From: Lineus longissimus
Lineage: Eukaryota > Nemertea > Pilidiophora > Heteronemertea > Lineidae
Direction of reading: 5' to 3'
DNA: 64,000 bases
NCBI RefSeq assembly: GCF_910592395.1
Contig: NC_088310.1
Coordinates: 28,043,491-28,107,490 of the forward strand
Below, one piece after another: positions 12,101 through 24,100 of the stretch. A program made the translations under genes and the position numbers. Position 1 is the first letter of the stretch, and every line of letters starts with the position of its first letter. The notes beneath the pieces are model-generated. The model made no database searches, had not been told where the DNA came from, and saw nothing but the letters and a program-made list of their open reading frames with translations.

Positions 12101-15100
12101 GTCAAGAGTAACTGCACGGCTCAGTTTGACAAGGTTCAATGGTCTACATTGTACAAATCATTGATGCTCCCTTGACCCTTGAAACCTCTTTCCAGTTGCG
12201 TGTCGAAGGCATGAAGCTGTTCCTGATATGGTACCAGATTCTCCAGGAGAACGCCACCAAGGAATGCCATATGACGTTTGCAAGTCTTGTGCCAAGGATT
12301 GGCCTTGAGGATGGTGTGGATGTGGACTTGTTCACAGTCAAGTCTAACACAACATCAGACAGTAGTAAGTTTCTTTCATTCTTGCTGTAGTAATTGTCTT
12401 TCATTCTTGTACATCTCACAGGTGTCATTGATCACCATGCCAGTATTAAAACTGTCTTCTGTACTTGTCATGCTTGTGCTTCAAATGGTTCTTTGGGCAA
12501 TACTTGTGTTCTCGATCAAACTGTTCTGTTGCAACAAACAAACAAAGAGCACATGGAACACTTTTAAGTTGCCAAAGTTTCAGATGTAAAAACGTTGGAG
12601 AACTGAGCTTTAAACTGGGAAAATGTTAAGAAAATCTGACTCTGCAGTGGTTTATTGTCAAACATAATCAGACAGAGCTCCCTTTTCCAATCCATTGACT
12701 AATTGTAGGGAGTATTTATTATTTCAGGTCCGATTGTTCCAGTGGAGATCACTGCTATGCAACCTATTCAAGCTGGGGAGAAGCTGCCTGATAACATCAC
12801 AAGATTTCTACTCGAATCTCTAATGAATCACATGGTGTCAGAGGTAAGTTGACTTTTTTTTCAACATTGGTAATGTAACCCATCCACACTCTATTGACAA
12901 ATCCTGATTGGAGATCTAGTCAGATTCAATCACTTACCAATGTTAAGTGCAGATAATTAAAAGAAAATTCAACTTTTAGAAGCTGTTGGTTAGAGTGGTT
13001 TTTGATGCCGACATTTAAAGATGGGTTCACACATATGGTTTTGCAGTGTTATTCTGGCTCTCAAAAGCTTGGTTCGGCACGTCTGTGTTGCGGGCCTAAC
13101 TTGCTGTGATTGGTTGTATATTGCTGCACTGGTGGCCTTATATTTTAGTCATGTTTGTACTTCTTTTTCAGGTCACAAAGATTGAATGGGAAAACAAAAA
13201 GATGCAAGAATTTAGTTTCAACTTTCTGTTCAACTATTTCAAAAAGTTTTATCTCAACAAACTATTCCCAGACTTCAGTTACAAGAGGAGTATATATGAA
13301 CCAAATCTAGGTAAGCGTCATTTAAAGTGAATGATTTCATGCAAGTAAATATCTCTGATTTCACTGGTAGCTCTTCATTCTGGCGTGCAGTATTTGTGCA
13401 AGCTGAAGATCAGCCTTTGACACTTCAGTCAAGCCGGAATGATTAAAAATCAGTCTATTGCCTGGGGAGCTGAAGCAGAAGGGTAAGTGATCTCTGTCAG
13501 TCATCTTCCCCTGGAGGATTGAATTCAGCTAAACTTGAGAACCATGTTCAATTTATGGATTTGAAACCGTGCCTTGTATTTTGTTTCATGTTTCATTGTA
13601 TGCAGTAATTCAGGTTTGTTGGAGAGAAAGGCCTTTGTCTTTTGCTTTGCCTCATTTGAATCTCTTAAAGGAAGAGTTGTGTTTGCTTTTTCAGATCTTC
13701 CAGAGGGACAACTTCATATCAACTCGGACACAGGTTCAATCGAGGATGACATGGGGCTGTATCAGGAGGTGCTGGTCAAGTGGATGACCACATTTACGCA
13801 TAGCTTCAAGAAACAAGAAACTGTCACCAGGTATGTAAACAGTGTCTAACTGTTGATTCATCACCGGTGATCCTTTAAGAGTCGAAACCTATAACCTAGT
13901 GTGGTGGGCTGCAACTGCTATTGGCATCTTTGAACTAGGGACATGGATGTGAAGCTTTGCCTGGCTGTGACGTAGTCCTCCCCTCGTAGCTCATCTAGTC
14001 CTTCCCCAGAAGCCTATTAAGTGCTATATTGGCTGCTCAATGCCACGTGGTGCCACGGCAAAGATGTACAATAGTGACTGTTTGTTGTAAAGCAGGTAAA
14101 GACAGACTCTAAGGTCAGTAAAAAACTTGTTATAAAAATCTTCTCATTATGAGCCTTGCTGGCGACTTGGTGGTTCCCTATCAGATCATTCAAATCATGT
14201 GATTCATCACTCAATTCGCTGCTCACCCAGTTTTTCCTGCCTTCTCTAGCCTAACAGATGAGTCCTCGAAAGAGCCAACTGACGGTACAGACAGTCAGAA
14301 CCAAGAGCATCACATGCCCGGTAGCAAGGAGAGTACCCTATCAGCCACCAGCACCTACACCGAGAAGGACTCCAACTCGAGCATATGTCTGGATGACCAT
14401 TCCATGTCTGAGTATGAAATCGTTAAGCACAACCTGTTCTCGACCAGGGAGAATATCAACATTGTTCATGAGATGTATCGGCAGGTAGGGGGCGTCATTG
14501 TCACATCGCTAAAGTTCACTTTTTAGCACAAACCTGATGGCCTTATATTTGGGACTTGAGCAGAGGTTTTGTGCCAAGTGTCCATTGTTGAAAGTGAAAT
14601 TGAGTAGAAGTATTTGAATATCACTTCGTAATTGTAATTTGCATTGAAAACCTTGAGCTCTCTTCTATCAGGTTTACATTACTTGTAATTTGTATGTATT
14701 CTGTCTTCATTTCAGGCATTTCACTTTCCATTCCAACATTCTGGTGCCATACGCAGAGTAATCCAGGTGTATCGTGACTGGCTTCAGGTGCGTTATCAGG
14801 TCATTGATCCATTAATCCACTCCAAGCAAAGTGCATATGTTATTATTGATACTCTACAATGCTTGCCACACGGTCAAGTGTGCTTCACATGTGTCAATTT
14901 GCTCTCGTAAATGTTTCAGTTTGAGTTTTTTAAAATGTGTCGAACTGTTCCCAGTTAAAATTGCCCCAGGATTATAATTTCCTGTTTTCTGCCAAGTTGT
15001 GTGGAAGGATAGTTTGAACCAATGCACAAGTTGTTTATTTGAATATGTTGGTCATTTTGATTCCTTTCAGTCTGAACTGAAGCCGATCTTTATGCAAGAA

Positions 15101-18100
15101 CCTGTTGACTCATCCCTGTCTCCCTCTGATAGTCCGAGCAATGGAAGGAGGGAACCAGACGAGGAATATCTAGGCCATGTAAGTGTGCATCACCACTAAT
15201 ATTGAAGTCATTTCATGAAATAGCATATCTTTTATGACAGTGGACACACTTCATTCTTGGAAAGGCAAACCCATTCAGTGTCTCATCTTCTGACTGTAAA
15301 ATGATCTCATTAGCAGTATCCATGTACTTATCTTAAACCTGTCATGCATGATTTAAAATTGTTTCGTTAATGGACTGATTTATGTTTCATTCTTCCCTTT
15401 TTACGCAGGAATTCACTGTTATTCCTAAATTGCATTCACATAACCACCTGTTTTTAGGTCATTTTCTAGATATGTATTTAGGTGGGCCTTTTTAACTGAC
15501 TTACATGTATAACCTATTCTAAAACTCCTCTAAAGGCCTGGTTCTGGTGCTGCAGTTTACAAACAAAACTGGGCTGGTTTACTGCTCAGTTAGCTATGTT
15601 TACCCTCGATACTATACTCGGGCAGCAAATGGAATGGTAAACCGATGCAGAGAGGAATCCGGCCTTGGAGAGTAAATGACAAGTTTGCTTCTTTCATTGA
15701 CTCGGGATGGGATTTTGATTTGTCACTTCTAATTTGTTTAATCACTTTGGCTTCAAATTCAGGCTGACACCACAAGATGGTATACACATTTGGACATGCC
15801 GTTCAATCATGTGAGCAAGAACAATTCAACTGGGTCATGTCTTGACAAAAATAGATCCAAAACATTACAGAGACATTAGCCTAGATATCTGTGCTTTCTG
15901 TAATGACTTAGAAGAAATGGCCGCTCAGAATCAAAGTGAAACAGTTGCCCTCTCAGGTTCGGGAAATACCATGTCTGCTGACCTTGTGGCACCTTGTATC
16001 AGTCTTAGGCAATCTGACAGGCCACTCATAGTGGTGTTTTGAAGCTGAGCCATATATCTAATGTTTTGGAACTATTTTACAAACATCATCCCCTATGCAA
16101 TGTGCACTGCACCCTTCATTTCTCCTGTTTCTCTGGTGTACTGTAAAGGATTGCCTTTTGCTGAAGTGATTGCTTTTAGTGATACCACTACTGTTGATAG
16201 CAAAGTTGAGGTGTTCAGTTCAAAAATCATAGCAAGTTACCTTTGTTGTCAGTGTCAAAAGGTTGGGATCCTAAAAAAGGGTTTATGGTGAATCAGTGAT
16301 ATGAATTTGGCATGGGTCACCTGTCATAGTATACATCTGTTTATTTGTGTAGAGCACACGGTTGTTCCAGCATGCTTGCCCCCTCCTTGCCACAGCTATA
16401 GAGTTCAGATTGATAAAAAGAGGGTACAAAAAGGGGAGAACAGGTTTTCTCTTCATGAGTTACTAGCCTTGTCATGTATTACTGTTGAGTGAAAAGAATA
16501 AAAAGCTTATAAATTCATTATGAAGCAAGGATCTCTTTATTTTCCCACAAATTGCAATCATCAAAGTTTAGTGCTCTGTACTCAAGGAATCCCAGGTTTT
16601 TGCTTTGGTGGTGGAGATCCTGATCTGTCATCGGGATTTCATATTGCTGAACTCTTGTCAACACATAACAGATGTGGTTGAATTAGCTTCTTCGATCAGA
16701 TGTTTTTGAACTCTGACACAGCTTTCGTGCCTGCTGTATATATTGCTGTCAGTGTGGGTTTCTACTTGACGATTTGCAAAGTGATGAATGCACCACCAAC
16801 ATTCTATTCAATAACTTCCTCTTGTGTTTACAATTAGACACAGCTGAATGATGATCAGTCTTGTCAGGCATTGCACAATGCATGAGCACCCAACCTTGCT
16901 AATCCCATAATCATGATTGTCAAGGAGATGATTTGTTTGTAGAAAGCTTCATCATAAGCTGATTTGTCTGATTTGGTTTTCAAGTAGCATATTAATCTCT
17001 CATATCTAATTGTAATTAAAACTCATTTACCATGCTCCAGTGGATCATAAGTCTTCCATTTCAGCCGATAAATAAACATTTCAATTCCAGGAAGCAGTTA
17101 TGAGTTCTCCATTACATGGTCTGCCCCCTGGTGGGAGAATTAGAACTAATTCATACCTAGGCGCAATGTGTCCGGACAGTCTACCTCGCAGAGTTGTCGA
17201 TGAGACGTCAATCGAGGCGGGGGCTCAGAAAGTCTTCCAAGTCTTTATCACTAACTCTGCTGTGATTTTCCTGCGGACCGCACCATCAAAAACAGCATTG
17301 ACCAACCAGGTAGGAAAGAGTGCCCGCCATTTTGAATTGATGCCGTTCATTTGTTGCGTTATTTTAGGTAATGGGTGTAGTAGATACGCAAGCAGGGATA
17401 CAGAACGTCATGCAAGTTTTCATCACGAACTCGGCCAATGTGTTCCTGCATCCCTCGTCGCCGTTATTACTCTGCGAGCAGGTATGATGTGACGGTCCGT
17501 CACTGCATGGAACATCGACCATTTTCCATATTCTTGAAGGACGCCACTTGTTTGCCTGTAGTAACTCTTAACTCTGCTTTTGATGTCTAACATTTTCTCC
17601 TGTGCTTTCTTCTTGTTCTCTGTCGGTGCTTATTCCGTGTCTTTTAATATTTCAAGCCAAAAATAATCATCAAACTTGAGCAAATGTATAATTCAGCAGA
17701 TACCAAGACTTCTTCACAACATGTGGACTAAAAATTGATATTTGGGAAATGGTTTCGGTGACTTTGATTGAGAAGGGGGGCGTGGGGGGGGACAGAGAAT
17801 AATATTCAAGTTTGGTGCATTTGGTTGAGTGAAGTGGTTGCACGGGTGTTGTGATTTTCTGTTTGAACTTGGGACGTGGGCTCATTCTCTTGTGCTGTAT
17901 GGTTGGATACCGGTGTGTTGTGACAAGTTTTCTAAGCTGGTAACATCTTCTTTTCCCTGTTCAATTCAACTCATCATTATATTTCTTAACCATTTTCTAA
18001 CTTCCCTAACTACAAAAATACATCTAAAACTAATAACTAACTCCTAATGTTCTATGTCTCTCTTCAAAGAACGTAATATTTCTCTGATCTTATTGCTAAC

Positions 18101-21100
18101 ACAATAGAGTAGCATTCACAATCCGACAATGGGATCACCCAAGCTTTCACCATGGCTAGGAGAACTTATTCTCTCAGTACATCATGTTCAGTTCAAGTTG
18201 CATCATGCTCTTTAGTTGGTACTGTTCTTTCAATGGCGTTATGAAGACTAACTTAGTTTCCTAGTACTTATAAGCCTGAGTATGTGTATTCAGGGTTTCC
18301 TTTTCTTTGCATTTTCCTTGTCATGTGAGTCATTTGTTGTGACCAGATGTCTTGTGCCAGTGAGCATGTCTCCTTGTATGGATCAGTTGCATGGTGGTAA
18401 ATCAGTGCAATCAATCCCATGGGGGAAGTTCACTGAGGCAAGTCGCCTTCCATTTTCTGTTTCCCACTGTTGATGCAAATGTTGTACATCTAATCAGCAT
18501 GAACAGCAGATCCATGCATCTTGCATCCACCATTGGGTGACCCTTTATGCCATATTGTAAGGCTGACGTTACATAGGCCTCATTCGTTCACTTCCCACAT
18601 GTCACGTTACTTAACGTTCCTCGGTGAATGCACGGCCTTGTGGCATGCATTCAGTGAGGAACGAACGCATTAAGGGGAACGTGACATGTGGGAAGTGAAC
18701 GAATGAGGCCTATGTAACGTCAGCCTAATGTACCTCTTTGACCTCAATTTCAGATGACAGTATTTTGTTATCTTGTCTACATTCATCATGCCTTTCAAAC
18801 CTCTGTTTATCATCTCTAGAATGAAGGCAGAAAGTTCAATACGTGTAGTAATCAGATTACCTACCATTTGCAACCTTGAAACATGTTTACTTGTTTTAAA
18901 TCATAATTTTTGAGAGTAATTTTTCGTGGAGATGCATCATGAGTCTTGATTGCTTTCATGCTGTGTTAGCATCTCAAGAATAGCTTAGCCCTTTCAAGTT
19001 CATGAGATCTTCCTTGTCATACCATCAAACTAAAACAAATTCACTGGTCTATTGATTCTAGGTGGACATGTGTAAACGCGTCCTAAACATCTACAGATAT
19101 ATGGTGATGAACCTGTTCCTGGAGAGACAGACATGGTAGGTTCACATTCATCCAATGGAGCTAAAAATCAAGCTTAAAAATGTTCTTATGTCAGATTAGA
19201 CGGCTGGCTATGTTGATTATTTGTGACTCGCTCTACCAAAACTTGGCGCTTGTCGCATCTGAACTTGACAGGTTGATATGGACTTGTTGTTCATTTCCCT
19301 ATTGTAGACCTTTGGTGAAATGTGATCAAATCAGTTTGTAATAGATTTCACAAAAGGTCTACAATAGGGAAATGAACAACAAGTCCGTATCAACCTGTCA
19401 AGTTCAGATGCGACAAGCGCCTAGTTTTGGTAGAGCGAGTCACATTTTATCAGCATTTAACTCTGTCATTGTTAGTAACGATGGCCAAAGCAATTCTGTC
19501 CACCCACCTCTATTCAAAATGAAATCTATCCCGATATAGTTGTTTTGTCAAGGTGTATATTACTGTGCTTTTCCAGGGAGCAATTGTTGTTGGTGTTGTT
19601 ACGGATCACCTCCGGAGTCCTGAAAGACTGCCCTCCTGCTGATCGTGAAGCGTCTCTTGGGGGGCGCCTAGCGCAGCCTCTTTTTCAGGCGAGTATCATG
19701 ATGCGAAATGTTGATCTTGTCTGTGTGTCTGATCTCTGGTATGTGTTACGTCGGGTCTGGAGTTGTAGCATTCACATCTCCAATGTCATGATCTCGTACC
19801 TGAGACTGAGACTGATTGAGATGGGCTTATGTAAAATGTTGATCAGTTAATGTTGTGTAGGTTTTGTTTTGTTGAAAGGTGGCAAAAGATACTCTGAGTT
19901 GCCCAATCTGAGCCATGATTACGTGACTTAAACTTTGCCATAGAAAAACCTGACTTTGCCTCAATGCCAGCTGGAGATATAGCTAGTGTTGGCCGAGGGG
20001 TCATACATTACATTATTGGCAAAAGATGCAAAATTACTTCAAGGGAAATTCCTTGATGTGGCGAAGTCTTTGCTATAGAGAAACTTGATAGTAAATGGCA
20101 ATGCTTGAAGGAGATACAGCTTGCATTGGTCAAATTGTCACACATGCTACTTGTGTTTTGTGTAAGTATGGAAAGATCCATGGGTTTGATTTTGGGAAAA
20201 TGGGCTCAGATTCTAAATGTATGTTGTGATGATTTCAGACGCTGATTGTGACGTGGATCAAAGCCAACCTGAACGTGTACATTTCCATGGACCTGTGGGA
20301 TCAATTTCTGGCTGTGCTGTCCTCTCTCACCCAGTGGGAGGAGCTGATTAAGGAATGGGCTGTAAGTACTCTCACCATCAGGACTGTGCCTCCTTCTTTC
20401 ATTGTCTTTAGCATTGAATTGGGAGGCTGACAGTGTACTTTTCGACTGTTTTGATGCTGACATGATTTGTCCTCTTTCAAAGCTGTGAGAGAAGTGTCAT
20501 TAGCTCTGAATGCAAGCAGTCCACGGTTTTCCTGGCATGACATGTCTCTTAACCACTGTGGTTAGGGGACTTGAAACATCATGCAGATGTTCCACCAATC
20601 CAATCTCTTCCTCAATCTTTGTTCATTCCCTTTCAGAAAACCATGGAGACGTTAACTCGTGTGCTGGCGCGGCAGGTCTATTCTCTTGACCTGAGTGACC
20701 TGCCCCTTGATCGGCTGAGTGAACAGAAAGAGAAGCGTCGTCGCGGTGTCCGTCCTCATGAAGGTGAGTACAGGCACTGTACAGAATGTGTATATACGCT
20801 CTGTGTTGACTAGTATAGTATTGAAACGATTCTGTGGCCAAGGTTGGAGCTACATGTTTAAATGGGGGGAGGGGGGGGGGGGGGCTTGAAGTTGAGAACC
20901 AATGCTAAATATTTGAAGAGATGAATGTTGCTCCTCCTGTAAGGTATATTTTGGGGACCTATTGTTTATCACAGGTTGTTAATCATACTTGTTTGTAAAA
21001 CACGAGTGTGACCTTACTTGGTCGGGCTCATACTGGGGTCATTCCTGGACATTTTACCTTCATATTTAGGCTTTGGTTGTGGAAACTTGAGCAATTTCTT

Positions 21101-24100
21101 TTTTGGATTTTTTATCGGCGTTATTTCTGTCTCGGCTTTGCTTATCTTTAGAAAGTATTTTTTGCTACTTGTTGTCCCCAAGCTTGTTCATTCACTGGGA
21201 TATGCGGTCATAAACTGAACATAGTATGGGTATTTGCATCCTTGCCTGCCCAATGCATAATTTATGCATTGGATATTAGAACTTTGATGATCTTTAGTTT
21301 TAAGCATGAAATTGTGTGTTGAAAACCAGTAGAGTTCACATGTATTCACCCCCTGAGGGTTATGCATAATCAATCTGATACCCACTGTTCTGTGCATTTT
21401 GTGCAAGTTTACCATAAAAAAGAACCTTATCACATCATCATGGTGCAAAATTTCACTCATCTCACTTGATTTGAAGAGAAAGCCCTAAAAATTAAACCGG
21501 ATCTCAGAGGATGTGTGTGAAATCATGGCCTGAAACCCCATCCTGCACAGCGATTAAAGCATCATGATGCATTTGGACGACCTTGTTGCATCATGCTTTG
21601 TGTTGGTAAAGTTTTTAGAATGTCGGAAGTTTTGGCATGGCCTAAAGTTCCAAATTCCAAATCTCTAATCTAGTTTGATATACTAACCTGATTCGACCGC
21701 AGCATACTAACTTTGTCTCGTGAACACTTGATAAAACATTCAAGTAAAACCTTTGACTCCTTGCTGCCTAGGCCCCGCTCAGAAAGTACGAGCAAGGACA
21801 TTTTCTCGCGGCTGGAGTCGCTCTGACAGTTCATCGGGTATGACCGTGACATTGAACGCTAGCAACCAAACGGTCAGGATGAACCACCAGCCGGCTGTCA
21901 TCCATGAGGTATCTAGTCTCAGTAGTGACCAAGGGCAAGAGGGTTAGTATCCGGTGTAGTTTTAGTCCATTTTGACACTATTTCATGCATTTTCGCATTT
22001 TGTCTTCTACTTCATGCCTTTATTTGTTCTTTTTCGCAATTTGTGGACATCTCTTCCCTGTGCACTGTGATTCAAGATAGTAGTTCTGTCAAAAGTTGAT
22101 GAGATTTTTGGGCTTCTCTATGTAAGACTAAAGCCTGCACCACACGGTGAAATTTGCGTGATGCAAGTGACATGCGTGCACGTTGCGACAGGCAAATTCT
22201 CACTGTGTGGGGTCGTTTTTTGCTGCGTATCTTCCTCGCGTGTCGAGACGCAGCCGATCTAGCATGTTTGATATTTTCTCGACACGCGAGAAAGTTAATC
22301 ACCGTGTGGGGGCTACCTGCAGCAATGTTGCGCGAGTTCGACGAATCACAACAAGCAGATCGGTCACATGATTTATAGGTCAGTCACATGATACCAAAAT
22401 GGCAGCGCCCGGGAACTGTCAAATCCTATGAGAAGTATTATGGACCAAGAAGACCAAATTGCCCTTATTCTCCTGCTGTTACTCCGTCGGAGGCGGCGGC
22501 GGAGGCGGCGGCGGAGGCGGCGCCGCGTGGACCGTAGTCTTTGGACAAGGCCATGGATTCAGAGAAGAGAGGATAAGGGGGCCTATGCAAATCTAATTGC
22601 TGAATTGCGGGAGGAGGACCCCATGAAGTATCGCCAGTTCCACAGAGTGCGGGTCGAGGAACAGATGGAGTAACAGCAGGAGAATAAGGGCAATTTGGTC
22701 TTCTTGGTCCATAATACTTCTCATAGGATTTGACAGTTCCCGGGCGCTGCCATTTTGGTATCATGTGACTGACCTATAAATCATGTGACCGATCTGCTTG
22801 TTGTGATTCGTCGAACTCGCGCAACATTGCTGCAGGTAGCCCCCACACGGTGATTAACTTCCTCGCGTGTCGAGAAAATATCAAACATGCTAGATCGGCT
22901 GCGTCTCGACTCGCGAGGGAAGATACGCAGCAAAAAACGACCCCACACAGTGAGAATTTGCCTGTCGCAACATGCACGCATGTCACTTGCATCACGCAAA
23001 TTTTCACCGTGTGGTGCAGGCTTAAGAGAACAACTTGGTACAAGTCAATTGTCAAGTCAAGGTGGCTCGGGACATAGGAAAGGGCTCTCGGTCAGTTACT
23101 CACGATGACACAAGACTACCATTCTATTCTTACATAGAGAAAAAACACGACAACGTTACATGGAAATGAGGTCATAGAATGCTTAGAGAGACAAACATGC
23201 ATCCTGTCCCAGACACTCATGGTCTTGTACATATGAAAAAGGTTAAAAACCCCACTGAAATCTGGTGCATAAGTAAGGTTGTCCCCTTGTAGTTCTACTT
23301 TGTAAAAGGGTATCCTTTATTCCTTGATTTGTAAAGAAAACCCTTTTCCAAGGTGGATGTTCACCCATGCACAGACACCTAGATACAAGCTCTCTTTGTT
23401 TTCAGAATATTGTTAGCATGGATATACCTTTCCTTTGTGTATACAATTCAAGTCTTTGAGCATTTTATTCATACCCTGGCACAACCTAATTGACAGTATG
23501 TTGTGTGATATGAAAAAGATTGAATGCAATCACTTTCCCAGCATGTTGTCATGTTTCTCCTCCCGAAATCAACATGACATGTGGTTGTTCTGCAATCAAG
23601 CTGAATGACAAGATTGCTTGGATTATAAGGCTGACGTTACATAGGCCTCATTCGTTCACTTCCCACATGTCACGTTCCCCTTAATGCGTTCGTTCCTCAC
23701 TGAATGCATGCCACAAGGCTGTGCTTTCACCGAGGAACGTTAAGTAAAGCTGGAACGTGACATGTGGGAAGTGAACGAATGAGGCCTATGTAACGTCAGC
23801 CTAAGGTGAACATGCTGTTACACTGTTATGTTTTGGTGCTGGTTGATAATATTCCTTTCTTTCAGGGGATGTTTGAGTTGAGACATATCCTGAACGAAAA
23901 TGATCAAAAAACGTTTCATTCAATAAATGCCTTCTCCAAACCTACCACAAACACTTATAAATGATCTAAAAAGCTACATGGAACTGAGCTAACTTTATTT
24001 TATTGTCAACTTTCTCTGTTTCTGTAAAAGAAGTTTTGTCTCAAACATCCTATTGACAGGTCAGATTCCATAGTTTCATTGTTTTCTCCAGTCTGGCCCG

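Noticed and set aside
14258-14488. Alternative exon 10 start at 14258 and the frame beginning there
   Set aside because: This acceptor gives the wrong phase; the TAG acceptor ending at 14249 keeps frame and matches the family.
15842-16042. Extra RALGAPA exon in intron 12 (66-codon frame)
   Set aside because: No good acceptor/donor pair in phase, and exons 12 and 13 already join in phase.
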